From positions 62,001 through 126,000 of the forward strand of contig NZ_JAPNLE010000001.1 of assembly GCF_026627925.1 (NCBI RefSeq): 64,000 nucleotides of DNA. Direction: 5' to 3'. Positions 8,774 to 18,371 of the stretch are shown one piece after another. The notes beneath the pieces are model-generated. The model was given only the letters and a program-made list of their open reading frames with translations. It made no database searches and was not told where the DNA came from. Origin of the DNA: Cupriavidus sp. D39 (lineage in GTDB: Bacteria > Pseudomonadota > Gammaproteobacteria > Burkholderiales > Burkholderiaceae). Made by a program: the position numbers and the translations under genes. The first letter of the stretch is position 1, and every line of letters begins with the position of its first letter.

Positions 8774-9861
8774 TAGTGTCCTGAGTCAGAAATTCGTAGA
8801 CAAAATCGCCTGATGCTGGCGAGGATGTCATCGGCTGACTTCGTCCACACGAAAGGGTTGGGGTTGGCGTTGTTCAGGTCAAGGTATTGGCGGATGGCTT
8901 GCTCAAGTTGTCGGGTTGAGCGATGCGTGCCGCGGCGGATGTATTGTTCGGTGATGGTTGCAAACCAGCGTTCCACTTGATTGATCCATGAGGCGGAGGT
9001 CGGTGTGAAATGGACGTGGAAGCGCGGATGGCGGGCGAACCAAGCCTTAATCGACGGCGTCTTGTGCGTGCCGTAGTTGTCCATGACGAGATGCACATCG
9101 AGCTTGGGCGGCACGTTGGCTTCGATCGTGCGTAGAAACTGCAGGAACTCACTGCTGCGATGTCTGCGATGCAATTCACCGATAACTTTCCCTGTGGCGA
9201 TGTCCAGCGCGGCGAACAACGTTGTCGTGCCATGGCGCATGTAGTCGTGCGTACGTCGCTCGGGGATACCTGGCGCCAGCGGCAGAATGGGCTGCGTGCG
9301 GTCCAGTGCCTGGATCTGGCTCTTCTCGTCAACGCACAACACCATGGCCTTGAGCGGTGGGTCGAGGTACAACCCCACGATATCGCGCACCTTCTCCACG
9401 AAAAATGGGTCGGTGGAGAGCTTGAAGGTCTCCTGTCGATGCTGCTGCAGCCCGAAGGCACGCCAGATACGCGCCACGGTCGACTGCGACAGATCCGCCG
9501 CGCGAGCCATGGTGCGCGTGCTCCAGTGGGTGGCGCCGGCCGGCACGGATTCGAGCGTCTTGGCAATAATCGCATCCACCTGCGCATCACCGATGGTCCT
9601 CGGCGCCCCTGCGCGCGGAGCATCAAGCAACCCATCCAGGCGATCCGCGACGAATCGCGATCGCCATTTGGAGACCGTATGCACGTCGACACGCTGCCTT
9701 GCCGCGACGGTCTTGTTGTCCAGGCCTTCAGCGCTAGCCAGCACAATGCGCGCGCGCAAGGCCAACGCCTGTGCCGTCTTGCGCCGCATCGTCAGCGCCT
9801 TGAGTTGCTCACGTTCGAGCTCACTCAACACCAGTTCTGCCTTCGGTCTTCCTCTCATCAA
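8773..9861 (-). CDS. IS630-family transposase (DDE)
   Basis: 362 residues: an N-terminal helix-turn-helix region ([22 protein letters not shown], then a second HTH with [15 protein letters not shown]) and a C-terminal DDE domain with [13 protein letters not shown] (first D), [11 protein letters not shown] (second D) and [12 protein letters not shown] (third acidic residue, E). Full length for the family and apparently intact. The stop codon is completed by the flanking C and the TA target copy. Confidence 0.93.
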   Translation of the reverse strand: MMRGRPKAELVLSELEREQLKALTMRRKTAQALALRARIVLASAEGLDNKTVAARQRVDVHTVSKWRSRFVADRLDGLLDAPRAGAPRTIGDAQVDAIIAKTLESVPAGATHWSTRTMARAADLSQSTVARIWRAFGLQQHRQETFKLSTDPFFVEKVRDIVGLYLDPPLKAMVLCVDEKSQIQALDRTQPILPLAPGIPERRTHDYMRHGTTTLFAALDIATGKVIGELHRRHRSSEFLQFLRTIEANVPPKLDVHLVMDNYGTHKTPSIKAWFARHPRFHVHFTPTSASWINQVERWFATITEQYIRRGTHRSTRQLEQAIRQYLDLNNANPNPFVWTKSADDILASIRRFCLRISDSGH

Positions 9862-9940
9862 CGCCTCGCCGTTTGCGTGCCTTCAAAGCGGACTACTACG
9901 TGGCGTCAATAATGCAATGAACTTCTGACTCATGACACTA
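8774..9940 (-). mobile_element. IS630-family insertion sequence
   Basis: Terminal inverted repeats TAGTGTCCTGAGTCAGAA (8774 inward) and, on the other strand, TAGTGTCATGAGTCAGAA (9940 inward), with TA at both outer ends as the duplicated target, as is known for IS630/Tc1-type elements. Length about 1.16 kb with one transposase gene. Confidence 0.9.
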
Positions 9941-10268
9941 GGTCAACATTCCCATGGTCCCGGATCAAGCGGGTCGCGTTGAAGCGCCAAGCGGGAAGCC
10001 GTGCGGTGGCTCCGGCCTCGGGTGCCGCGCTGATGCCGACGGTTGCGTGGCACACGCGGTCCATCCCCAGTTGAACCGTATCGTAGTGAATCACCAGGAC
10101 GGTCCCGGCGGCACTGAAGAAGCGCTCGAACTCCGTCGAGATCAAATCCTGCACGACGGCGCCGGGGTCACCCACAGGCTCGTCCCCGTAGGCGAGGACG
10201 CTGAGAGCCGACGCGGGCGAGGCGGAAAAGGCGAGGGCGGCGCCGATCGCGGCGATGGTGCTACGCAT
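9941..10268 (-). pseudogene. 5' part of an exported-protein gene split by IS630
   Basis: Starts MRSTIAAIGAALAFSASPASALS, a clear Sec signal peptide with an ASA-type cleavage site, followed by about 85 residues of a predicted periplasmic protein (FERFFSAAGTVLVIHYDTVQLG). The frame runs into the IS630 end and stops at 9930. The remainder continues in frame on the far side of the IS (8773 downward). Function unknown; presumably inactivated. Confidence 0.65.
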
Positions 10269-10382
10269 GTATTTCTCCTGACAGATGAGTGTCCTTCGGC
10301 GTCCAAGCCGGAACCTTGAGTGCTTCTGTCAGGATGCCCTCCCACCATCGAAGTCAAGAGTCGGCGGTAGGCGCTAGACGGG

Positions 10383-11300
10383 TCAATTCCCCTGCACCGG
10401 TTTGCGGCTGCGGGCGGGTCTCTGCGCGGCACTACCGGCGCCGTGGGCGTCCAGTTCCGCATGGCCCTTGGTCTCGGCCTGCTTTGCGGCTTCAGCCTGT
10501 TTTTCCCGCCATGCTTTCAGTTCTGCCTGAGCCCCGGCAGCAACGCCGACGGCCTCGATCAGCCTCTCTCGCGTGGATTGATGCGCGGCCTGCGCTTCCA
10601 CCAATTCCACGCGTACCCGACCTTCCCGTTGCTCCGCGCTGGCCAGCCGTGCCTCGGCTTGTGCCTGGGCGGCTTCGGCGGCGGCCCGCCGTGCCTCGGC
10701 GACGGCTGCCATCTTCTCGGCTTCCGTGCGTGCCGTTTGCTCGGCAACCAGCTGAGCCCGCAGCTGTACCAACTCCTCTTCGAGGCGCGGCACCGCTTCC
10801 AACCTGAGTTCTGCCTGAGCCAACATACGCCGTACGACGGCCGTATCCTCGCGCTCGCGCTCGGCATCTTGGGTCAGTCGTTCGATCTCAGCGGATTGAC
10901 CAGCGGATTTGCCGGCGAGCGTGTCGCGCTCCGTGGTGATCTGGAGCAATTGCGCTGCGAGCGCGTCTCGTTCTGCCTCCAGCGCTTCGCCGTTGGCGCT
11001 GTACACGGAAAGCTCGTGCATCGCCTGGGCCAACGCTGCATCCGCTTCGGAGGCAGCCTCCTCGGCGACTTTGGAAAGCTCAGAGCCCAGCGCGGAAAGC
11101 AGCCGCGTATTTGGCTCGGATAGCTTACGGGGCACGGGTTTCTGGCGGCCTTGCCAGATCGTCCAGTGTCGGTGAATCGTATTCATACTGCCGCTGCCGA
11201 TACGCTCCCGGACAGCCGCCAACGTTGCTTTGCGTCCCTCCGCAAGCAGCGCATCGGCCGCGGCTGCGACAACTTCATAGGCAATGCCAATCCGCGCCAT
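10383..11300 (-). CDS. kfrA: KfrA-like plasmid DNA-binding protein
   Basis: 305 residues from ATG 11300. The N-terminus (GIAYEVVAAAADALLAEGRKATLAAVRERIGSGS then MNTIHRHWTIWQ) matches the KfrA N-terminal DNA-binding domain; residues about 75-270 form a long alanine/glutamate-rich coiled coil, and the C-terminus is basic (RPARSRKPVQGN). KfrA proteins are alpha-helical repressors linked to plasmid stability that bind operators at their own promoter, and repeats of that kind are present here at 11298-11353. Best single sign that this is a plasmid. Confidence 0.85.
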   Translation of the reverse strand: MARIGIAYEVVAAAADALLAEGRKATLAAVRERIGSGSMNTIHRHWTIWQGRQKPVPRKLSEPNTRLLSALGSELSKVAEEAASEADAALAQAMHELSVYSANGEALEAERDALAAQLLQITTERDTLAGKSAGQSAEIERLTQDAEREREDTAVVRRMLAQAELRLEAVPRLEEELVQLRAQLVAEQTARTEAEKMAAVAEARRAAAEAAQAQAEARLASAEQREGRVRVELVEAQAAHQSTRERLIEAVGVAAGAQAELKAWREKQAEAAKQAETKGHAELDAHGAGSAAQRPARSRKPVQGN

Positions 11301-11353
11301 ATCGTATCCTCTCGGGTTCTGTATCATATCGTATTCTATATCACTACGATATG
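11298..11353 (-). promoter_or_regulatory. Probable KfrA operator repeats
   Basis: CATATCGTA occurs at 11298-11306 (overlapping the kfrA start) and 11325-11333, and its exact reverse complement TACGATATG at 11345-11353. The last two form an inverted repeat with an 11-base spacer. Autoregulation through such repeats is known for KfrA; binding here is inferred. Confidence 0.65.
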
Positions 11354-11959
11354 AAAGCCGTTTGTCGCGACGGCCGAATGGAGAGGAAGACGCGTTGTTT
11401 CCGCTCCCATCGACGGAGACGCTTTGGGGCCAATGAGCTGGCGCGAATTTCCGACCAGGAACTATCGGCTGTCATCCACGCCTTGGATAAGGCCCCAAGG
11501 CGCCGCACAGAGTCGAGGCGAGAGTCGAAGTCCTCGCCTGGGATTGCGCGCCCGATTTGGAAAAGGTGGTCCTGAGGGGACCGACCGGTGCGACCGCTAT
11601 CATCCGGCTTCTTAGCACAGACCTATGAGATTGCCGCCCTGCGGAGCCAGTGGCAAAGACCGTGCGCGGCGAGCGCATCAGCGCGCGCTCGGTGCCACCG
11701 CCCCTCCCACACGTGCTGCGCGGTGCTGGTTGGCTGGACTGCTCCTCATCGGGTGCAAACTGGCCCTTGCCGACCCTTCTCGGTCATCCAGGGGCCTCGG
11801 TCTGAATGACTGATATTGAGGACTGCCCGTTTTGCCACGGCTTGTGTGCTCTGTCCAACATGGAGGTAGTTGCTTTTGGCCGCCACTTGGGATGAACTAC
11901 TTGAGAGGGGTGTCAAGTCCCGCGCGAGTGCGTTCGGCCGAATCGCAGAAGGTACAGCA
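11354..11959. other. Intergenic stretch without a convincing gene
   Basis: About 600 bases between kfrA and the small membrane protein. Frames are short and arginine-rich. A possible remnant on the plus strand near 11430-11500 reads GANELARISDQELSAVIHALD but has no start or continuation. Nothing else is seen. Confidence 0.4.
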
Positions 11960-12256
11960 ATGTCCCCACAGCGGAAATTTTATATCTTTACCTTCGGATA
12001 TTTTGCTTCTTTCTTTCTGCTATTGTTTCTTGCCATGAAGGTCCATGGCGCATTCCTTATTGGGATTTTCATACTGTTTTTTGTGTTCGCGTTCTGGAAC
12101 GCGTTCTTTTTCTCATGCCCGCGCTGCGGTAAGGCGTACACCTATGGATTCGTTGGCCCCTTCATATATCCAACCTGGATTCCCAAGAAGTGCCGTCGAT
12201 GTGGCCTGTCTACGGACATAGATCCACGCAAAGCAGAGGAAAAACCAGGTGCGTGA
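11960..12256 (+). CDS. Small membrane protein with a zinc-ribbon-like motif
   Basis: 98 residues from ATG 11960 (AAGG about 8 bases upstream). Two adjacent transmembrane helices (about 10-28 and 32-50) are followed by CPRCG and, 28 residues later, CRRCG, the paired CxxC of a zinc ribbon. The gene is much more AT-rich than its neighbours, a sign of separate acquisition. Function unknown. Confidence 0.65.
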   Translation: MSPQRKFYIFTFGYFASFFLLLFLAMKVHGAFLIGIFILFFVFAFWNAFFFSCPRCGKAYTYGFVGPFIYPTWIPKKCRRCGLSTDIDPRKAEEKPGA

Positions 12257-12550
12257 ACAGTGCCATTGCTTCCGTGGGTGTCGGTAGCGATTAGAAAGTC
12301 TACGTTAAGCTGGGCTAGGCGCTGATGACCAACGTCGCAATCTGCGGCCCGGCACAATCTGGATTGATACTGACCTCCTCGATCGAGCGACTCCCAATGG
12401 CCGGACGCTGACGACCACAGTAGGTGGCCGAAACCCACAACCCGCAACCCGCCGGGCCACATCAGATGTGAAATACAAGGCACCCACGTCCGAGCGAGAA
12501 GCGCTGCATCCTGCACCGGCACGCCCTTATCTCGGATTGCCCGCCTGTTG

Positions 12551-12979
12551 TCAGGCAATTTCACTGGCAGCTTCGCCAGCCAGCGCGACTTCCGTTTCGT
12601 CGGTCACCGTGCTTTCCGCTATCGCGTCGTCGTCTACCGAAACCATGTCGCCCAGACCGATGACGACCGTGATATTCGGCGTCCAGTTCTTGCGGTCGGT
12701 GCTGACCTCGGCAAATGTGGTCACCGTTGCGGTGTAGCCTTGCGTTCTGAGGTCGTCGGCTAGCCGTTGCACGCGCGGTTCCAGCGCTGCTTGCGGATTG
12801 TCTTCGTTGATGTCGAGTACCAGTCTGGTCTCGAATTCTTCCTTGCCCTTCTGAATTGCCGTTTGCATTGCCTTGAGTTGCTTGTTCGCGAGCGCGACGA
12901 GTTTGCTGTACCTGGATTCTTCCTGGCTGGCGCGCAGTGCCTTGGCGGCGTTGATGATTTCGGTGCGGTCCACGAACAT
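12551..12979 (-). CDS. Hypothetical protein under a LexA-type box
   Basis: 142 residues from ATG 12979 (AAGG 8 bases upstream). The N-terminal 70 residues are helical and charged (LVALANKQLKAMQTAIQKGKEEFE); the middle has a mixed strand/helix pattern (LRTQGYTATVTTFAEV, NITVVIGLGD) and the tail is acidic. No known domain. A perfect CTGT-N8-ACAG sequence lies 84 bases upstream, so damage-induced expression is likely unless the intron fragment there has disturbed the promoter. Confidence 0.65.
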   Translation of the reverse strand: MFVDRTEIINAAKALRASQEESRYSKLVALANKQLKAMQTAIQKGKEEFETRLVLDINEDNPQAALEPRVQRLADDLRTQGYTATVTTFAEVSTDRKNWTPNITVVIGLGDMVSVDDDAIAESTVTDETEVALAGEAASEIA

Positions 12980-13062
12980 GATTGCCTTTCGAGGTGGGGA
13001 GAAAGCGCAGGCGCCGCACGGGCTTGACTCCAGGAGCCAGTTTTTCCGGGAGGCGACGACAA

Positions 13063-13078
13063 CTGTATAAATATACAG
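13063..13078 (-). promoter_or_regulatory. LexA box, perfect palindrome
   Basis: CTGTATAAATATACAG fits the CTGT-N8-ACAG consensus exactly. It lies upstream of the minus-strand gene 12551-12979. Its last G is also the first base of a group II intron 5' end. Confidence 0.7.
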
Positions 13079-13510
13079 TGTTCGCCGGCTAACCGGCAAG
13101 GAGTACAGGGTGAAATTCCCTGACAGCAGAAGATCTGGCGAATCGCACTATGGTTGCCGCGTCTTGACTAAAAGCGGCGTTGCTCCGAAGTGATTGAGTC
13201 CCGCACATGGTGGGAGCGCACGATACCTCCCCAGGTTCCGGCCGAGGCTGGGTAGCCCGATGCAGGCCGTTGTGCAAGGTCCGCCGCGAGCAACCGGCTG
13301 CTCAAGTCCAATCGTCACGAAGACTAAGTTGGGAGGAGCCGACAGGCGCCTTACGACCCGGAGCGGTCGGGCGCTCAATCGCGGGGAATGGCCGGCTTTG
13401 CCGCGCAAGCGGTCGCACGACTAGCGTATTAGCCGGTGAAATGAATGCAGGTGACCGCGATGCGAGGACGAATAGACCTGACGGAGCATGTTTCACTGCT
13501 TGTCTTGCCC
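13078..13510 (+). mobile_element. 5' fragment of a second group II intron
   Basis: GTGTTCGCCGGCTAACCGGC, then AAGGAGT, then GGGTGAAATTCCC aligns with the 5' end of the intron at 5444 (GTGCGCCGGGAGACCGGC, AAGGAGT, GGTGCAAGTCCAC). No RT frame or domain V follows before the next gene, so it is truncated. The 3' limit is an estimate. The insertion point is at the edge of a LexA box. Confidence 0.6.
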
Positions 13511-13521
13511 CAGGAGCTCCT

Positions 13522-14418
13522 CTAACAATGCATCTTCGCTCGGCAGCCCCCGCGCCCCACAATCGCGCTGATAGAGTCTGTGAGCAGACTCCATGCGTCA
13601 AGCCAGTCCTGTAATCCCGGATCGAATCTCGCCCCATGAGCGATCTTGCTACGGAGGTCGTAAGCTCTCTTAACGCACTTGTGATAATCGCGACGATCAC
13701 CACCCTTGGCATTCAACTGCGCCATGTATAGCGCAACACGAAATGAAACTTCAGTAGTGACTCGCGGGAAGATGGACTCAAGCGCCGTCCAAATGTGCAG
13801 GATCGATTGTGAGACCGACGAAAGCTTCGGGGCGTAAGTCATGGCCATTTCTAGCGCCGCCAACGCAGAATTCTTGGCGGTCACGTGCAGCCATTCGTCG
13901 GCGAATTTGGCAGCATCATAAAACGACTCGGCGGAGATGTCGCGCTTATCGTTGATCGTCCTGCAATCGAACGATAGCTCATACGGCCACACTTCCACGG
14001 TGTGTTCGCCCGATTTAATGCCCGTTCGCATCTCCTCGGGAAGTTTGTCCAACCACACACCGCTATCGCGACTGTTTATTCCCGAATACGTATTGATCGA
14101 ATGGCTGGCTATAAACGGCGAAAGAAAAGGAGATATACCTCTTCTGTATAGGGCAACCTGCAACGCACGAAATTTTGCTATAGCCTCCTCAACTGTGCCC
14201 ACGCCTGACACTCGAACCTCGAGATTGCAATGAGCCAAGAAAATGTCCATTGCCTGGTAAGGGAGATGAACCTTGTGTTTTGTAGCGAGAGTCGCGAGAT
14301 CGAACGGAGTTGTTTGCCACTTCCGTTTCGACAAAGCGAATTGGCCAAGATCAAGTTCGGCCTCTTCAAAACATGGTTTCAAAAAGAGAACTGGAAAATG
14401 ATAGGAGTTGTCAGCCAC
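13522..14418 (-). CDS. ApeA-like HEPN domain protein
   Basis: 298 residues starting at GTG 14418. The C-terminal third (ILHIWTALESIFPRVTTEVSFRVALYMAQL, then DYHKCVKRAYDLRSKIAHGARFD) matches ApeA-like HEPN domains, including an R-x4-H ribonuclease motif (RSKIAH). HEPN nucleases are common in phage defence and toxin systems. The N-terminal 170 residues show no known fold. It lies beside a HEPN/Toprim gene read in the same direction. The last residues may have been altered by the adjacent intron fragment. Confidence 0.65.
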   Translation of the reverse strand: MADNSYHFPVLFLKPCFEEAELDLGQFALSKRKWQTTPFDLATLATKHKVHLPYQAMDIFLAHCNLEVRVSGVGTVEEAIAKFRALQVALYRRGISPFLSPFIASHSINTYSGINSRDSGVWLDKLPEEMRTGIKSGEHTVEVWPYELSFDCRTINDKRDISAESFYDAAKFADEWLHVTAKNSALAALEMAMTYAPKLSSVSQSILHIWTALESIFPRVTTEVSFRVALYMAQLNAKGGDRRDYHKCVKRAYDLRSKIAHGARFDPGLQDWLDAWSLLTDSISAIVGRGGCRAKMHC

Positions 14419-14488
14419 GGCATCCTCGACGATTGTTGGGCGCAGTGCGCGTTATGCGCCAAGCGCAAGCGCTTCGACGCGACGGCGC

Positions 14489-15774
14489 CTAATCAAGCTG
14501 ACGTTGCTGCAACAGCATCGCTTGTATGGTGATCGCATCCAACACCCATTCGAGCCTTGCAGTGTCATAGCCACCATTTCTGAGCGTTTCCGGCGCTTGC
14601 TCAAGAAAATGGCGCGTGTAGGTTTCCTTGTACTCCAGTGCTCCCTGCCAAGCGTCGATATCCTTCTTGTAGTTACTCCATCGAACTACCGGGGGCCATA
14701 ATTAGGCAGACGTAGGTCCAGATAGCATTCGATTGCCGCTGCACGTCCATTGATATCTGAATTCCTGGTTCCTTCTGGACCTATCGCGGGGAAGCTGCGA
14801 AATGCCCCGTGGTCGGGGAGCAGCATGGCACGCATGTTCGGCGGCATCTGTAGATCTTTAAGGCGCTTGAGCGCATCCGCCCCTTCTGCGTCATTGTCCA
14901 GAATGAATAAGACCATGTTTTGGATATCGATGCGGACAAGACCTTCCGCGAACTTGACCAGGTTACCCGTGCCCCAGAACGGGTGTCTTTCATCAATGTC
15001 GACGAACCGGAAAAAGTCCGCTATTTCGGGGCGCAACGTGTTGAAGGCTCGCTTCAGGATGCGGGAGTCGGTAGTTCCCTCGGTGGCGACCAAGATCGTC
15101 TGTAGGCGACTCGCGCCCGCCGCAAAGTCCGAAACGGAAGCCCACCCTGCATCGACTAGTGGTCCATACTCCCAGACAACTTCAGCCTCCAGGTTTGATT
15201 CGCTTTGCCCGAAAACTTGCAGCATCGAATAAGGGCTGAGTAGGACGACTCTCGATGCAAAGTAAGATTTTTCTGACCAATACGATGAGTCGTAGGACAT
15301 TGGAAGCCTGTCCATTTCCGCATCGTCTGCATGAAACCGTCCTTTTACAATTGCATCCCTTTCGTGACTGTGGTTGATGTAAGTACCGTCAAGATCCGCG
15401 AGGCGATAACGACCCGCAAAAGTACAAAATTCGTCGAACGTCATTACGCCTGAAGTGTCCCGGCCAATTTCTTCGGCAATCTCACTTTGGTCGTCTACGA
15501 GTGCGTTGTACTCAGCTCGCGCGGCGTCTAGCGTCCAGCCCATCAGGTCTAGCCGGGGGAGAGTCCGGGCCAATGTACGGACAAGGGCGTCGTCCTCAGG
15601 GTGCGTTGCCTGAGATTCGTCGTCCGCTTCCTCAGAAGGGAGCCTCGCGCGGTCGCCCTCTTGGAACAAGGAGCGGTGATCGGTGCCCGCGTTGTTCTTC
15701 GACCAATCGATGCTCACACCACCTACTTCCAGATGGATCTCCGTCCCCACGCCATGCTCCAGTAAGTGCGTCAA
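14489..15774 (-). pseudogene. HEPN/Toprim-type protein, frameshifted near its C-terminus
   Basis: 362 residues are read from 15774, with a Toprim-like part (ILVATEGTTDSRILKRAF, then MVLFILDNDAEGADAL: acidic E and DxD residues) near 225-300 and NGRAAAIECYLDL after it. The frame stops at 14686 right after a run of five C. In the next frame the sequence continues as PPVVRWSNYKKDIDAWQGAL to YDTARLEWVLDAI and a stop at 14489, as expected for the family C-terminus. One extra C restores the whole protein of about 428 residues. Probable defence-related nuclease; either a real mutation or a sequencing indel. Confidence 0.6.
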
Positions 15775-16193
15775 ATTTGGCGCCCTGTATATTCAAAGGC
15801 GAGTAAAGTTTACCGCAGGCCCCGCTGTCGCCCCATCGCGGATATTCGCTAGTTTGCTCGATGGACTGTTGCGCACATACAAGCTGACGTTCGCCATGAA
15901 AATTCGAGTGGCGCTTCGTGGCCGACAACGGTCCTACGCGGTCGCATTGAACGCCTTGCGCCGCACGCCAGTCCAGCCAATTCCGGTTTCCTACGGGAGG
16001 CAGTCGGTTTAGCAGGCCTCCGGGAAATGGCCGTCAACCCATGGTGGATCTCTTGGATGAACCGGGGCACGCCTATCAATGTGATTTATAAATCACATAA
16101 CGTTTATTATGTCAAATAATTAACATGTAAACTAATTGTGCGGTGTGCCATGGCCGCCAGGCCCGGGCGGTGCGCACAACCCCCGCTACCGAA
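15775..16193. other. Intergenic region with AT-rich palindrome
   Basis: No convincing gene. The part near 16080-16140 is strongly AT-rich and holds the 18-bp perfect palindrome TGTGATTTATAAATCACA at 16080-16097, which looks like a repressor or activator site but has no assigned gene. Confidence 0.4.
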
Positions 16194-16961
16194 TCAAGCC
16201 CCCGACACTTGATGCCCTGCCGCAGAAATACATACACGCGCATCGACGATGCCCAGCAGGTGACTCGCAAGCAAGATGATCTCGATGGCTTCGCGAGGCG
16301 TGTCGATTGGCACGTTGCGGTGTGAGTGCGGGTTCTTGTACGAGCCGATGGCACCGGCAAACAGTGCGGCCAATGCTTCGCGTTCGCCTTCGTCCGCCGC
16401 AGGATCAGCAAGTGGCCCCCTGGGATTGAAGGCCCGGCGGATCATCGGCACGCCGTGCTCTGCTTGATCAAAGCCAGCCGCGTCGCGAACCGCAATCTCG
16501 ACCGCCCGCATCGCTTCGAACACAGCGGTTGGATACGCTCCACGCATAAACGACAACCATACGTCCGTGGCGATCGCCGGGTGCAGAAGTTCTTTCGGCA
16601 GCAGGCGTGCGGTCCGGTAATCAATGAACGCCGCTTCGTTCTCGAAGCGGCGCGCACGGCGACCCAGATGCCGCCATCCATTCTGGCCGTTGATACCTTC
16701 GGCGGGGACGATCAGCGCCTGCGCCTCAAGCCAGGCCAACGCTTCAGCTAACGCCAGATCGACCTCATGGCGTCGATTCTGCGGGTATTGCGGGCGACCG
16801 GAGAGCGCCTGCCCCCAGAGTTCCCCTCTCAGGGTGCCGGTATTGAGCATGTGACTCTCTGGACGAGCACGCCACAACAGCAGCATCTTGCCGGCCAGTT
16901 CTTCCGGCTCCAATGCCAGTAGCACGTCGACATCGGGGATTGCAGTCGGCAGTTCGATCAT
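16194..16961 (-). CDS. TIGR02391-family (HEPN-like) protein
   Basis: 255 residues. The stretch LHPAIATDVWLSFMRGAYPTAVFEAMRAVEIAVRD, then GVPMIRRAFNPRGPLADP and LFAGAIGSYKNPHSHRNV is the signature of the TIGR02391 (Ymh-like) family, whose helical C-terminal domain is related to HEPN. The N-terminal part (EELAGKMLLLWRARPE) is of the type often found with it. Function is not established; these proteins occur in variable and defence regions. Confidence 0.75.
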   Translation of the reverse strand: MIELPTAIPDVDVLLALEPEELAGKMLLLWRARPESHMLNTGTLRGELWGQALSGRPQYPQNRRHEVDLALAEALAWLEAQALIVPAEGINGQNGWRHLGRRARRFENEAAFIDYRTARLLPKELLHPAIATDVWLSFMRGAYPTAVFEAMRAVEIAVRDAAGFDQAEHGVPMIRRAFNPRGPLADPAADEGEREALAALFAGAIGSYKNPHSHRNVPIDTPREAIEIILLASHLLGIVDARVCISAAGHQVSGA

Positions 16962-17083
16962 GAGTCTCTCCGAAGTGGTCGTCTATTTGTGACAAAAGGG
17001 TGCCAATTCTGCTGTCTGACTACATTTTGTGCCAACACAAACCGCTAAAATACGGCTGAGACCAACACTTGAATAGAAGATGC

Positions 17084-18049
17084 ATGTCAGACGCTCCAAT
17101 TCACGATCTTGCAGACTTCTTGCGTCGAGCAAATCTTACCCTGAAAGACGAATACAACCGCATTCAACGTAGAGTGCTGGAAGACCCTGGAACCGCCGGA
17201 GATCAGGGAGAAGAAAACTGGGCTGAATTCCTACGTGGCTGGCTGCCGAAGTCATACACGGTCGTCACAAAGGGGCGGATTATCGGGGTGGACGGTCGCA
17301 TGTCGCCGCAAATAGATATTCTCGTCCTAAAACCCTCCTACCCCACCGCGCTATTTTCGACCAAGACGTACCTAGCCGCTGGCGTCGCCGCCGCCTTCGA
17401 ATGCAAGATTACGGTACGCCCTGATCATATTCGCGATGCCGTGCGTACTTGTTCGTTGGTGAAGGACCTCTTTCAGGCTCGGACGGGCACACCTCAACGA
17501 GAGTTGCATTCCCCAATCGTATATGGGTTGCTCTGCCACTCACATGCGTGGAATGCTGAAAAATCCAAGCCTTCCGAAAACGTCGCGTGCCAGCTCAATA
17601 GTGCCTCCCAATCAGCCCAGCGTCCCCGCTTGCTCCTAGACGTGCTATGCGTAGCAGATGTCGGCACGTGGTCTAATCAAATCATGTCGTGGCAAATGCC
17701 ACCGCCGACAATGGCCAGCGGCAAGCCCGTTTACGCCGCTCCATCTCAATGTACGGTTGCCACCGCGTTCGTAGCGTCGACGGTCGAACAAAATGAAACG
17801 TGTGCGCAGTTTTCGCCAGTCAGCGTGCTGCTTTGGTCCGTGTTTCAAAAGATCGCTAGGGAAGATGCAACCATGCGCGACCTTGCCGAATACTACAGAC
17901 ACGTCAACGCGGCAAACGGGAGCGGGATCTTCCGTAGTTGGAATGCAGAACTCGTCTATTCGAGCTCCGTCCGGGAAAAGCTCCTTTCGGAGAATCCCTT
18001 TGTCGGGTCTCTTGGGATCGACAACGAGTGGAGTAGGATGTTCCAGTAG
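17084..18049 (+). CDS. DUF6602-like protein, possible nuclease
   Basis: 321 residues from ATG 17084. Near residue 50-100: RGWLPKSYTVVTKGRIIGVDG, SPQIDILVLKP, then YLAAGVAAAFECKIT. The D-x(n)-E-x-K arrangement (IDILVLKP...FECK) is that of a PD-(D/E)XK nuclease core, and I associate the pattern with DUF6602. It probably belongs to the defence cluster here. An in-frame TTG five codons upstream is possible but less likely. Confidence 0.6.
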   Translation: MSDAPIHDLADFLRRANLTLKDEYNRIQRRVLEDPGTAGDQGEENWAEFLRGWLPKSYTVVTKGRIIGVDGRMSPQIDILVLKPSYPTALFSTKTYLAAGVAAAFECKITVRPDHIRDAVRTCSLVKDLFQARTGTPQRELHSPIVYGLLCHSHAWNAEKSKPSENVACQLNSASQSAQRPRLLLDVLCVADVGTWSNQIMSWQMPPPTMASGKPVYAAPSQCTVATAFVASTVEQNETCAQFSPVSVLLWSVFQKIAREDATMRDLAEYYRHVNAANGSGIFRSWNAELVYSSSVREKLLSENPFVGSLGIDNEWSRMFQ

Positions 18050-18371
18050 CAGTTTATGTCTTCCACAGCGGGCATGACCTTCTCCGCTTCTTTGCGGTGT
18101 GGCCCGTGTAGACCAGCGAGATGTTCCCGTGGGTGGGAAGTTCAAAGTTAAACGAACAAGGTTCAGAGTCGGGGGTATTCCGACAGCCAGAATGCGTTCT
18201 CCGGCCTCTTTGCTCTGGTGACCTGCTACCCTGCTTAGCGCTCTCCGGCGGCTCGGGTGCTTGTCAAAATGGCACCTCCCGATTGTCAGCCTGTTGCCCA
18301 GCTGGGGGTACGCGCAGGCTGCAGGCTGCAGGCTGCAAGCCTCCGCACCTCGCACTTAACCCGCGCACTCG
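18050..18371. repeat. Non-coding stretch with 7-bp tandem repeats
   Basis: About 320 bases between two converging genes. GCAGGCT is repeated three times in tandem at 18314-18334 and partly a fourth time. No gene or terminator with a T tract is seen. Confidence 0.45.

Noticed and set aside
11588..11813. Short plus-strand frames with Arg-rich sequence
   Set aside because: No ribosome site, unlikely composition, and overlapping each other in different frames.
18314..18340. Iterons or CRISPR-like repeats
   Set aside because: Only three copies of a 7-base unit directly in tandem, without spacers or a nearby rep or cas gene.
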